A DNA stretch of 64,000 bases from JADJWR01 sp964610575 (GTDB taxonomy: Bacteria > Pseudomonadota > Gammaproteobacteria > Burkholderiales > Burkholderiaceae_F). The translations under genes were made by a program, and so were the position numbers. This document shows, piece after piece, positions 37,026 through 44,783 of the stretch. The notes under the pieces were generated by a model. That model saw only the letters and a program-made list of their open reading frames with translations. It made no database searches and had not been told where the DNA came from. The first letter of the stretch is position 1, and the number at the start of each line of letters is the position of its first letter. The stretch covers positions 62,001 through 126,000 of the forward strand of contig CAZSYX010000001.1 of the NCBI GenBank assembly GCA_964610575.1, given 5' to 3'.

Positions 37026-37045
37026 GGAAGTCCCCTCGTCAGGGC

Positions 37046-37909
37046 TCACGCCGCGGCCGGTGCTCCGCCAGCGGCCAATCGTGCGGCCACTTCCTTACGG
37101 TAGCGATTCAGCTCCTGCACCGAGCTGAAGGTGCGCTCGAACAGCAGCCCCATGTTGTGCAGGATGCGCTCGACGACCTTGTTCTCCCAGGCATCGTCGA
37201 ACCTGATCTGTGCGTCGAGCCAGCGCTCGAGCCAGGCCGGGTCGGGCAGTCGCGACTGCACGGTGTCGTTGGGGAACAGCGCCTTGTTCACGTGCAGGTT
37301 GGTCGGGTGCAGCGCCTGCGCTGTGCGCCTGGCGGACGCCATCAGCACGCCGACCTTGGCGAAGGCCGCGCGCGCGTTGTCGCCGACCTCGGCCAGGTAT
37401 TTCTTCATGTAGCGGAGATACGCGCCGCCGTGGCGCGCCTCGTCCTGCGACAGCAGCTTGTAGATGTGCTTGATCACCGGCTCGGAATGCCATTCGGCGG
37501 CGCGCCGGTACCAGTGGTTCAGGCGGATCTCGCCGCAGAAGTGCAGCGTCAGCGTTTCCAGCGCCGGCGCGGGGTCGAACTCGAAGCGCACCGCGTGCAG
37601 CTCGTCGGCCGTCGGCGCGAGGTCGGGGCGGAAGCGCTTCAGGTACTCCATCAGCACCAGCGCGTGCTTCTGCTCCTCGTAGAACCACACGCTCATGAAG
37701 GCGGAAAAGTCCGAGTCGTGGCGGTTATCGCGCAGGAACATCTCCGTGGCCGGCAGCGCCGACCACTCGGTGATCGCATTCATCTTGACCGTCTGCGCCT
37801 GTTCGTCGGACAGCTTTGCGGCGTCGAACTCGCCCCAAGGCACGTCGCGCTCCATGTTCCAGCGCACCGATTCGAGCGACCTGAACAGTTCCGGGTAGAG
37901 CATGTTCAT
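37046..37909 (-). CDS. ferritin-like diiron protein (acyl-ACP desaturase-like)
   Basis: A 287-residue all-helical protein. Two ExxH pairs typical of diiron carboxylate enzymes are visible: EEQKH (E79, H82) and DEARH (E157, H160). Further candidate ligands are E48 or E56 and E127 (CGEIRLNHWY). The pattern EEQKH...DEARH parallels the EENRH...DEKRH pairs of plant-type acyl-ACP desaturases, and the length is right for that superfamily. It sits inside an operon with a Cfa-type lipid methyltransferase, so an oxygen-dependent modification of fatty acyl chains is a reasonable inference. It could instead be a non-lipid ferritin-like oxidase. Confidence 0.78.
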   Translation of the reverse strand: MNMLYPELFRSLESVRWNMERDVPWGEFDAAKLSDEQAQTVKMNAITEWSALPATEMFLRDNRHDSDFSAFMSVWFYEEQKHALVLMEYLKRFRPDLAPTADELHAVRFEFDPAPALETLTLHFCGEIRLNHWYRRAAEWHSEPVIKHIYKLLSQDEARHGGAYLRYMKKYLAEVGDNARAAFAKVGVLMASARRTAQALHPTNLHVNKALFPNDTVQSRLPDPAWLERWLDAQIRFDDAWENKVVERILHNMGLLFERTFSSVQELNRYRKEVAARLAAGGAPAAA

Positions 37910-37922
37910 CGAGATTCCGCCT

Positions 37923-38351
37923 TCAGCGGGCGGCGTGCCGCTTGACCGCCCGCATCAATCCTCCAAGAAGTGGAATCTTCTCATACAGCTCCTCGGCGGC
38001 GTCCCAGTAGTCGCGGTGGTAACTCACCCGGCCATCGGCGTCGAACTTCAGGTGGGTGGCGCCGTGGATCATCTGCTCGTGGCTGCCGAGTCGCCTTGCG
38101 TAGAACAGGAAATCCCAGGTCAGGAACGCGCCGCCGCCCTCGGCCACGACCTCGCGCACGACGAACCGCGGCGAGTCCACCTGCTCGAACATGTGCTTGA
38201 AGATGCGGCGGATCGGCTCGATGCCGCGCACCTCGTTGAACGGGTCCTTGAAGTACGCATCGGCGGCATAGATCTCGTCGATGCGCCGCACCTCCTCCGG
38301 CGAGATCGACTCGAAGAAGGCGCGCACCCGCCCGACCGCGTCGTGGCTCAT
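37923..38351 (-). CDS. SnoaL-like / NTF2-fold protein
   Basis: A 142-residue NTF2-like protein: RVRAFFESISPEEVRRIDEIYAADAYFKDPFN is the usual helix-turn-helix cone start, and HGATHLKFDADGRVSYHRDYWDAAEELY is the closing sheet. Small members of this fold are isomerases, cyclases or binding proteins. The ATG at 38351 has GAAGGT upstream; an ATG at 38411 overlapping the SDR stop would add 20 residues. Homologues commonly sit next to Cfa, FAD-oxidase and SDR genes in light- or oxidative-stress clusters (family knowledge). Substrate unknown. Confidence 0.83.
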   Translation of the reverse strand: MSHDAVGRVRAFFESISPEEVRRIDEIYAADAYFKDPFNEVRGIEPIRRIFKHMFEQVDSPRFVVREVVAEGGGAFLTWDFLFYARRLGSHEQMIHGATHLKFDADGRVSYHRDYWDAAEELYEKIPLLGGLMRAVKRHAAR

Positions 38352-38407
38352 CGGAGTACCTTCGCGCTGCGCGCTCGGGGACTCATGCTTGGGGCGGCCC
38401 GGCGCGC

Positions 38408-39298
38408 TCATGCGCCGGTCGCCTTGCGAACTGCCGCGAACTGCAGCCGATAGGGCAGCAGGCGCAGCAGCTTGAGCCAGCGCGTGAAGCGCTTCGGGTA
38501 GTGGATCTCGAAGGCGCCGGCGGCGATCTCGTCCAGCGTGATTCGCGCCGCGTCCTCGGCCTTCATCAACGCCGGCATCGTGAACTGGTTCTTCTGGGTT
38601 AGCGGCGTGTCGACGAAGCCCGGGTTGATCAGGTACACGCCGATGCCCTGGGGCCGCAGGTCGCCATAAAGCGACTCGGTGAAGTTGATCAGCGCCGCCT
38701 TGCTGGCGCCGTAGATCAGCGCCTTGGGCAGGCCGATGTAGCCGGCCACGGAGGCGACGATGGCGATGCCGCCGCTGCCCTGCCGTAGCAACACCGGCAG
38801 GATCGCGTCGACGCAGTTCAGCACGCCGTGCAGGTTCACTTCCAGCAGCTGGCGGGCCTTGGCGAGGTTCCACTTCTGCGCCTGCATCTCGACCTCGCTG
38901 CCACCGACAACCAGCCCGAGATGTGCGCGCATCTCGACGTGCGTGCCGGCCACGACCAGGGCCAGATCGAAGCCGCCCCACGCCTGCTCGATCGCCCGGG
39001 CGGCCGCATGCACGCTCGCTGCATCGGTGACGTCGAGCGGCGCGATCAGCGCGTCGTCATGCTTGTCGGCCACTGCTTCCAGCAAGTCCGGCTTGCGCGC
39101 CGACAGCGCCACTCGCGCGCCGCGGGCGAGCAGGTCACGCGTTATCGACGCGCCAATTCCGTACGAGGCGCCGATCACCCACACGCGCCGGCCGCGATAG
39201 TCGGCGAAGGGCGGGTTGAGCGGGCCGAACAGGCCCGGCGCCGGTATGCGGTCGGCGCGTGTCGGCGCGGCGGTGTCTCGATGCACGGCTGCACTCAT
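38408..39298 (-). CDS. short-chain dehydrogenase/reductase
   Basis: A 296-residue SDR with a 35-residue N-terminal extension. Cofactor loop VIGASYGIGASITR, then VVAGTH in place of NNAG, SVAGYIGL with the catalytic Ser, and IYGASKAAL with Tyr and Lys. The basic C-terminus (KRFTRWLKLLRLLPYRLQ) looks membrane-associating, like the SDR at 24934. It overlaps the upstream DUF3833 gene by four bases (ATGA) and is part of the nine-gene operon. Confidence 0.88.
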   Translation of the reverse strand: MSAAVHRDTAAPTRADRIPAPGLFGPLNPPFADYRGRRVWVIGASYGIGASITRDLLARGARVALSARKPDLLEAVADKHDDALIAPLDVTDAASVHAAARAIEQAWGGFDLALVVAGTHVEMRAHLGLVVGGSEVEMQAQKWNLAKARQLLEVNLHGVLNCVDAILPVLLRQGSGGIAIVASVAGYIGLPKALIYGASKAALINFTESLYGDLRPQGIGVYLINPGFVDTPLTQKNQFTMPALMKAEDAARITLDEIAAGAFEIHYPKRFTRWLKLLRLLPYRLQFAAVRKATGA

Positions 39299-39837
39299 GG
39301 CCGATTGAATGAGATCAGCACTTCACCGACCCTGAAGCCCCAGAAGGTCATCACCGCGCGGTTGAGCATGACCTTCTCGTCGATGAGGAACATCCAGTCG
39401 TCGAAGTCGATGTCGTAGCGCTTGCCTTCCCTGGTCTTCAACATGAAGGTGTACGACCAGTTCAGCGCATTGCCGGCCACGACGCCGGTGGCCTCGCCCT
39501 TCACGTCGTCGGCGGTGCCGGTCCAGCGGCCCGGCTGGCCGGCGATCGGGCGCAGCGTCCAGACGCGCCGTTCCTTCTCGCCGTCGGACCAGGCGAAGTC
39601 TTCGTCGAGCGTGCCGACATCACCGGCCCAGCTTGCCTTGATCGTCACCACGAAGCGCCTCGCCACCCGTCCGGAGCGGTCCATGAACAGGCCGTGGCCG
39701 ACCAGCGTGCCGTTGAAGTACTGCTTCAGATCAAGCGCCGGCTTCTCACTGACGTACACCTGCGGGTCGATCGAAGCGCAACTCACCAGCCCCAGCGCGC
39801 CGAGCGCGGCGACGAGGCGGAGCAGGAGTTTCAGCAT
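39295..39837 (-). CDS. DUF3833 lipoprotein
   Basis: A 180-residue exported lipoprotein. The signal peptide ends in a lipobox (GLVSCAS, Cys at about 20). The mature part matches DUF3833: YFNGTLVGHGLFMDRSGRVARRF, DEDFAWSDGEKERRVWTL and WMFLIDEKVMLNRAVMTFWGFRVGEVLISF. The function of DUF3833 is unknown, but it recurs beside Cfa, DUF1365 and FAD-oxidase genes. It is probably anchored in a membrane facing the periplasm, where it could bind lipid. Confidence 0.88.
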   Translation of the reverse strand: MLKLLLRLVAALGALGLVSCASIDPQVYVSEKPALDLKQYFNGTLVGHGLFMDRSGRVARRFVVTIKASWAGDVGTLDEDFAWSDGEKERRVWTLRPIAGQPGRWTGTADDVKGEATGVVAGNALNWSYTFMLKTREGKRYDIDFDDWMFLIDEKVMLNRAVMTFWGFRVGEVLISFNRP

Positions 39838-39847
39838 TGCATCGTCC

Positions 39848-41173
39848 TCAGAATCGTTGCCGGCGCCACGCGGCGAGAAGCCCAGCCGCGGCGACGAGCT
39901 TCAGTGCGCACGGCACCACCGAGTAGGTGAAGGCCAGCGCATCCAACGCCGCGGCGTCCTGCGCACCGCGCGTGTAGCCCAGTACTTCGAGGATCGTCAG
40001 CGCCAGCGCGCCGGCCACCGCCAGCACCAGCTTGTTGACGAAGTTCCACAGCCCGAAGTAGGCGCCTTCGCGCTGTCCGTTGTGGCCGTTGGCATCGATC
40101 ACTCGCGCCAGCAGGGCGGGCGGCAGCGCCAGGTCGGCACCAAAGGCCAGCCCGGACAGCGCGCAGATCGCGGCAAAGCCGACCAGCGCGCCGGACGGTA
40201 GCCAGTAGGCCCAGACGAAGGCGGCCACCGCGGCCACCATGCCGGCCAGCCACAGCGCGTGCAGGCTGTGGCGGCGCGCCAGCCGCGTCCACAGCGGCAT
40301 GCTGGCGGCGCCGGCCAGGAAGTACACGGCGAGGAACGCCGGCGCATGGGCCGCCATCCCGAGCCGGTCGGCGACGAAGAAGACGAACACCGTGGCGGTG
40401 ATCGAAGGCGCCAGCGCATTGAGCGCGAACACGCCGAGCAGCCAGCGCGTGTTGCGCGTTGCCAGCGGCACCACGAAGGCCAGGTAAGGATTGCCAGGCG
40501 GCAAGGGCCGCGCCTGCGGCGGCCGCGGCGCGCTCCTGGCGAGCGCGGCCAGCCCGAGCGCAAGCAGTGCGACCAGCGCAGCCGTGGCCACGCCGTAGCC
40601 CGCCAGTTGCGGCAGGCTGCCGCCGATCAGCACGCCGATCAGGCCAGCACCCTCGCGCGCGCCGGTGATGCGGGCGCGGCCGGCATCGTCGTGCGCGAGC
40701 TCCGCGCCCCAGGCTTGGTAGGCGACGATCGCCAGCGAATAGCCGAGGTAGGCCGCGGCCAGCGTGAAGAACAGCCACGCCGCCTGCCCGCCGGTACCGA
40801 ACGACTGCAACGGCCTGAAGACCAGATGGAACGCAACGGCGAGCAGCGGGGCGGCGAGCAGGATCGGCCGCAGGTACGAGCCACGGGCTTTCTGCGCGTC
40901 GACCCAGCTGCCGAGCAGCGGATCGGCCACCGCGTCGACCAGTCGCGTGGCGAGCAGGATCAGCCCGATCGTCTGCAACGACAGCGCCGTCTGCGCCGAG
41001 TAGAAGTCGGGCAGCAGGATGGCGAGTGGCAGCGCTGTCATCATCAGCGGCACCGCGAGAAGGCTGTAGGCGCCGAGCGCCGACGCCGAGGTGGCGCCAT
41101 CGACCGACGGGCGCGCTGGCAAGGGGCCGGCTGCGCCGAGCGCTGGCCGCGCGGACGCCTGGGGCGGTGTCAT
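39848..41173 (-). CDS. MFS transporter of the GPH (glycoside-pentoside-hexuronide) type
   Basis: A 441-residue inner-membrane protein with about twelve helices. The N-terminal half has SLLAVPLMMTALPLAILLPDFYS and the loop RLVDAVADPLLGSWVDAQKAR, matching the GPH cation symporter signature (DA..DP..G...D). Sugar transport is not implied; related MFS genes travel with the Cfa/DUF1365/FAD-oxidase cluster and may move lipids or precursors. It lies ten bases upstream of the DUF3833 gene. Confidence 0.85.
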   Translation of the reverse strand: MTPPQASARPALGAAGPLPARPSVDGATSASALGAYSLLAVPLMMTALPLAILLPDFYSAQTALSLQTIGLILLATRLVDAVADPLLGSWVDAQKARGSYLRPILLAAPLLAVAFHLVFRPLQSFGTGGQAAWLFFTLAAAYLGYSLAIVAYQAWGAELAHDDAGRARITGAREGAGLIGVLIGGSLPQLAGYGVATAALVALLALGLAALARSAPRPPQARPLPPGNPYLAFVVPLATRNTRWLLGVFALNALAPSITATVFVFFVADRLGMAAHAPAFLAVYFLAGAASMPLWTRLARRHSLHALWLAGMVAAVAAFVWAYWLPSGALVGFAAICALSGLAFGADLALPPALLARVIDANGHNGQREGAYFGLWNFVNKLVLAVAGALALTILEVLGYTRGAQDAAALDALAFTYSVVPCALKLVAAAGLLAAWRRQRF

Positions 41174-41190
41174 CGGAAGCGAAGCGCTGC

Positions 41191-41781
41191 TCAGATCGGC
41201 GCCGTGCGGATCGGTGCCGACTTCAGCAGACTCTCGCGCAGCTGCGGCGCCTTCGTGCGCTCGTCGAGCCAGATGGCGAAGAAAGCGCGCGCGAATGCCG
41301 GGTCCTCGATGCTGCCTAGGAATTCGCCGTCGAAGTAGAAGCGTGCGCCGGTGCCGGGCACGTTGACCCCGGCCAGCCGTCGGCCCTTCTCGACGTTGGG
41401 GAAGAGCTTCAGCATCTGCTCGTGCCAGCGCGCCCGCTCGGCCTCGCTGCCGAAGCCGAGCCGCTCGATCTCGTCGCGGCTGGCCTCCGCGATGCCCTTG
41501 CCGTCGAGCCGGCGCGCGTAGGTCAGCTCGAGAACGAAACGCTGCGCCGTCGGGTTGGCGAGTTCGAACCGGGCTGACGCGTAAAGCGCCGCGTCGTAGA
41601 CGTGGAAGCCGTACCAGGTCAGCCTGCCGGTGCCCGCGAGCGGGACGTCGCCGACGTACTTGCGCACGTGCGCCGGTGCCGGTCCACTGGCACTCGCGGA
41701 CGAGGCCGAGGCTGCGGCCGGCGCGGCGACGGCGGAGGCCGCGGCGACGAGCGCGGCGGCAGCGAGCTGCTTCGGTGACAT
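41191..41781 (-). CDS. chalcone isomerase-like domain protein, exported
   Basis: A 196-residue protein. The signal peptide (LAAAALVAAASAVAAPAAA) is followed by a chalcone-isomerase-like domain (PF16036-type): VRKYVGDVPLAGTGRLTWYGFHVYDAALYAS, RFVLELTYARRLDGKGIAEAS, and YFDGEFLGSIEDPAFARAFFAIWL. Bacterial members are periplasmic fatty-acid or lipid binders rather than flavonoid enzymes (family-level inference). It starts 25 bases after the cfa stop. The ATG at 41781 avoids a hydrophilic extension before the signal peptide. Confidence 0.84.
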   Translation of the reverse strand: MSPKQLAAAALVAAASAVAAPAAASASSASASGPAPAHVRKYVGDVPLAGTGRLTWYGFHVYDAALYASARFELANPTAQRFVLELTYARRLDGKGIAEASRDEIERLGFGSEAERARWHEQMLKLFPNVEKGRRLAGVNVPGTGARFYFDGEFLGSIEDPAFARAFFAIWLDERTKAPQLRESLLKSAPIRTAPI

Positions 41782-41806
41782 GGGGTCCGTCTCCTTCGCG
41801 CCGGCC

Positions 41807-43135
41807 TCAGGCTTTTTCGAGCGTGTATTGCGTGACATCGGTATTGCCCTCCGCGAAGGCGGCTTCGCAGTAAGCGAGGTAGAAGTGCCAGATCCGCACG
41901 AAGCGCTCGTCGAAGCCCTGCGCGCGCACGGCGTCGAGCTGGGTCAGGAAGCGCGCGCGCCAGGTGGCGAGCGTCTTCGCGTAGTGGCTGCCGAACGAGT
42001 GCGCGTTGACGACGCGCAGCCCGGCGCGCTCTGCCTGGCGGCGGAAAACCGACGGGCTGGGCAGCATGCCGCCGGGGAAGATGTACTGCTGGATGAAGTC
42101 GCTGCTGCGGCGGTAGTGGTCGAACAGTCGGTCGGCGATCTCGATGGTCTGGATGCAGACTCGGCCGCCCGGCTTCAGCGAGCGCGCCACGGTCTCGAAG
42201 TACGACGGCCAGTACGCTTCACCGACCGCCTCGAACATCTCGATCGAAGCGATGCCGTCGTACTGCGCCCGCTCGTCGCGGTAGTCCTGCAGCACCAGCT
42301 CGGCGGGCAGATCCTGTCGTTCGAGTCGCACCTGCGCGAACTGCAACTGCGCCGCGGACAGCGTCAGCCCCTTGACCAGGTGGCCAGCGCGGGCCGCGGT
42401 TTCGGCAAAGCCGCCCCAGCCGCAGCCGATCTCCAGCACGTGGCTGCCGGGCGGCAGACGCAGCTCGTCGAGGACGCGGCGGTACTTTGCCTGCTGCGCC
42501 GACATCAGCTCCTGCGGGCTCGCCACTGCGTGCGGATCGACGCGCGCGTGCGCGAACAGCGCGCTCGAGTACGTCATCGTCGGGTCGAGCCACAGTGCGT
42601 AGAACGCATTGCCGAGGTCGTAGTGGGCGTGGATGTTCTTCTTCGCCTGCTCCTTCGTGTTGCGGTTCAGCCAGTGCTTCAGGCGATAAGCCAGGCCGCC
42701 CCAGAAGGAGCCGTAGATCACCGCTTCGGCCGCGTCGCGATTGCGGATGAAATACTTCAGCACCCGCACCGGGTCGTCGGTCGACCAGTCGCCGCCGATG
42801 TAAGCCTCGGCAAAACCGATGTCGCCGCTTTTCAGCGCCGCCTGCACCGGGGTCCAGTTGTGCAGGCGGATCTGCGCCTGCGGGCTGCCGTTGCCGAAGC
42901 GCGCGTGCTGGCCGTCGGGAAATGTCAGGTCGAGCGTGCCGTTGGAGAAGCGCTCGAGCAGGCGCAGCGCCCAGCGTGCCGACGACGGAAACTTCGACGT
43001 GTCCAGCGTGCCGTGCTCGGCGCCGGTCGAGTCGAGCAACTGTCGCCGGGCTGCCGCAAGACGGTTGCGCGCCCCGTCGGCGGACGGGAGCGGAGCGAGC
43101 GAGGGCGCATATGCGCGGGCGAATTCGTTGTTCAT
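41807..43135 (-). CDS. cyclopropane-fatty-acyl-phospholipid synthase family methyltransferase
   Basis: A 442-residue Cfa-type enzyme. The N-terminal lipid-binding part leads to the SAM site VLEIGCGWGGFAETAARAG and the catalytic-domain motifs GLTLSAAQLQFA, SIEMFEAVGEAYWPSYF and QQYIFPGGMLPSP. It transfers a carbon from SAM to a double bond in phospholipid acyl chains, giving a cyclopropane or a methylated unsaturated chain. Its genomic partners (DUF1365, FAD oxidase, DUF3833) are those of UfaM-type methylases that start furan fatty acid synthesis, rather than of housekeeping Cfa. The ATG overlaps the DUF1365 stop (ATGA). Confidence 0.92.
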   Translation of the reverse strand: MNNEFARAYAPSLAPLPSADGARNRLAAARRQLLDSTGAEHGTLDTSKFPSSARWALRLLERFSNGTLDLTFPDGQHARFGNGSPQAQIRLHNWTPVQAALKSGDIGFAEAYIGGDWSTDDPVRVLKYFIRNRDAAEAVIYGSFWGGLAYRLKHWLNRNTKEQAKKNIHAHYDLGNAFYALWLDPTMTYSSALFAHARVDPHAVASPQELMSAQQAKYRRVLDELRLPPGSHVLEIGCGWGGFAETAARAGHLVKGLTLSAAQLQFAQVRLERQDLPAELVLQDYRDERAQYDGIASIEMFEAVGEAYWPSYFETVARSLKPGGRVCIQTIEIADRLFDHYRRSSDFIQQYIFPGGMLPSPSVFRRQAERAGLRVVNAHSFGSHYAKTLATWRARFLTQLDAVRAQGFDERFVRIWHFYLAYCEAAFAEGNTDVTQYTLEKA

Positions 43136-43914
43136 CGGCTGACGTCGAGTGCAGGCGGTTCGGGTTTGGAGAACAACGGCACGCGCTTGCGCCATAGCTT
43201 CAGCGCCTGCCAGTGGATGCGGGCGACCACGCCGAACGTGAACACCGGATAGGCGAGCCGGGCGCGCAGAAGTTCGCCGTCGGTGAGCGGCACCAGGCGG
43301 CCTTCGATCGAGGTCTGCAGCAACGGTCCGTCGGTGCCGTCATAGTCGATGCGGCCGATGAAGCGGCTCCCCTCGGTGCGCTGCGCCAGCATGAAGCGGA
43401 ACCGGTACTGACCCTCGACGCGGCAGAACGGCGACACGTGGAACACCTTGCGCGCGGTCAGTTCCTCGCCCCAGGCGAGCGGACGGCCGTCGTCGTGCGC
43501 GAGCAGGTAGCAGTGGCGCTCGCCGAAGGTGTTGTTGACCTCGCAGACCACTGCGCGCAGCGCGCCGTCGGCACGATGGCAGAACCAGAAGCTGACGGGG
43601 TTGAACACATAGCCAAGCACGCGTGGCAGCGTGTGCAGCCAGATCTCGCCGGCCGCGTCGGTGACGCCTTCGCGCCGAAGCAGTGCGTCGATCCAGGCCA
43701 GCGGATCGAGGCCGTCGCCGTGGTCGGCGTCGTGGAACGACAGCCAGCCAGCCCGGTTGCGCGGCAGCCTTCGAAACGGCCAGGGCTGCGCCGCCAGCGT
43801 GCGCAGCGGCAGGCGCAGGAAGAAGCTGCGGTAGGCAAACGCATGCCGTGCCGGCCGCAGCCGCGTGTGGCGGACGTGGCCCAAGCCGATGCTGGCGGTT
43901 GCCGGAGAAGGCAT
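43132..43914 (-). CDS. DUF1365 protein
   Basis: A 260-residue protein of DUF1365. Typical segments are GHVRHTRLRPARHAFAYRSFFLRLPL, LPRVLGYVFNPVSFWFCH, EVNNTFGERHCYLL, KVFHVSPFCRVEGQYRF and the C-terminal YPVFTFGVVARIHWQALKLWRK. The function is unknown, but the gene is nearly always next to a Cfa-type methylase and a FAD amine oxidase, implying a step in acyl-chain modification. It is first in the minus-strand operon, under a promoter overlapped by a palindrome and divergent from the TetR gene. Confidence 0.92.
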   Translation of the reverse strand: MPSPATASIGLGHVRHTRLRPARHAFAYRSFFLRLPLRTLAAQPWPFRRLPRNRAGWLSFHDADHGDGLDPLAWIDALLRREGVTDAAGEIWLHTLPRVLGYVFNPVSFWFCHRADGALRAVVCEVNNTFGERHCYLLAHDDGRPLAWGEELTARKVFHVSPFCRVEGQYRFRFMLAQRTEGSRFIGRIDYDGTDGPLLQTSIEGRLVPLTDGELLRARLAYPVFTFGVVARIHWQALKLWRKRVPLFSKPEPPALDVSR

Positions 43915-43971
43915 GCGATTGAGCGCTGGAGTCAGCCGTAGCGTGACGGTTGGTTGGAAATGATTTACTGA

Positions 43972-43989
43972 TTGAACTGATTAGTTCAA
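43972..43989. promoter_or_regulatory. palindromic operator at the DUF1365 promoter
   Basis: Perfect 7-base inverted repeat TTGAACT - GATT - AGTTCAA. It begins right at the predicted -10 box of the minus-strand operon and contains AACTGATTAGTT, similar to the site in front of the tetR gene (AACTGATCAGTA). The position suits a repressor. Likely ligand: the divergent TetR protein. Inference. Confidence 0.5.
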
Positions 43990-44018
43990 CTATATACTAA
44001 TCGGTAGCTAATTGTCGA
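43989..44018 (-). promoter_or_regulatory. predicted sigma-70 promoter of the lipid operon
   Basis: On the minus strand: -35 TCGACA (44018-44013), 18-base spacer, -10 TATAGT (43994-43989), each 5 of 6 to consensus, in an AT-rich intergenic island that contrasts with the GC-rich genes. The start of DUF1365 is about 75 bases downstream. Confidence 0.45.
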
Positions 44019-44092
44019 ATCATCGCGCAAATTCATATTTCAGTCTACCGCGGATTGTTGGACTTATGCTGGGGAAATCCCGAGAGTCGCGC

Positions 44093-44128
44093 TTGCGACT
44101 GATTAGGCTGAGCAGTAAACTGATCAGT
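44093..44128 (+). promoter_or_regulatory. predicted tetR promoter with overlapping operator
   Basis: -35 TTGCGA (44093-44098), 17-base spacer, -10 TAAACT (44116-44121). A perfect 10-base palindrome ACTGATCAGT (44119-44128) overlaps the -10 and a related ACTGATTAG lies at 44098. An inverted repeat AGTCGC-GCTT-GCGACT (44085-44100) covers the -35. The layout suggests autorepression. Confidence 0.4.
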
Positions 44129-44150
44129 ATTAATTTGCCGAAGGTTGACG

Positions 44151-44759
44151 ATGCAGCAGCTATCTCTGAAAGAACAGCAGCAGCGCCTGCGCGAGGACGT
44201 CATCCTGCAGGCGGTCAACTCGCTGCTCGCCGAGAAGGGTTACGACCTGATGACGGTCGACGAGGTCGCCGCCATGGTCGGCATCGCCAAGGCCTCGCTG
44301 TACAAGCACTTCGAGTCGAAGGAAAAGCTGGCAGCCGCGGCCATGGTGCGCCTGCTCGATCGCACGCAGGAGATCATCGATGCGCAGCCGGAGTCCGCCG
44401 CGCCGCTGGACAAGCTCAAGTCGGTCGTGCGCTGGGCCGTTCGCGAGCATCTGCGCGGGCAGATGCCGGCCCTTCCGTCCACCCGCTCGGCGCTGCGCGA
44501 GGCGCTGGTCGCGCACAAGCCCTACGTCGAGCGGTTGGTTCGGGTGACCGAGCATCTGGGCGGCTGGATCGAAGCGGCGCAGCTAGCGGGTGCCATCAAT
44601 CCTCGCCTGACCGGCGAGGTCGTGCTGTACACCGTGTTCGCGCGCGCCTGCGACCCGGTGTCTGACTTCCTCAAGCTCTCCGGCGCCTACAGCGACGACG
44701 AGATCGTCGAGTTCATCGACGACACCTGCTTCGCGGGCCTCGCGACCCGGCCGTCGTAG
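44151..44759 (+). CDS. TetR-family transcriptional regulator
   Basis: A 202-residue regulator. The N-terminal helix-turn-helix is ILQAVNSLLAEKGYDLMTV, then VDEVAAMVGIAKASLYKHFESKEKL (about 18-62). The C-terminal ligand domain is a TetR_C-like helical bundle of unknown ligand. The ATG at 44151 has AAGG seven bases upstream; a TTG at 44145 is less likely. It is divergent from the nine-gene lipid operon and convergent with the FAD-oxidase gene. Related palindromes at both promoters suggest it represses itself and that operon, perhaps sensing a fatty acid or oxidised lipid. Confidence 0.9.
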   Translation: MQQLSLKEQQQRLREDVILQAVNSLLAEKGYDLMTVDEVAAMVGIAKASLYKHFESKEKLAAAAMVRLLDRTQEIIDAQPESAAPLDKLKSVVRWAVREHLRGQMPALPSTRSALREALVAHKPYVERLVRVTEHLGGWIEAAQLAGAINPRLTGEVVLYTVFARACDPVSDFLKLSGAYSDDEIVEFIDDTCFAGLATRPS

Positions 44760-44783
44760 CGCCACGAGCCCCGCGGCGGCAGG

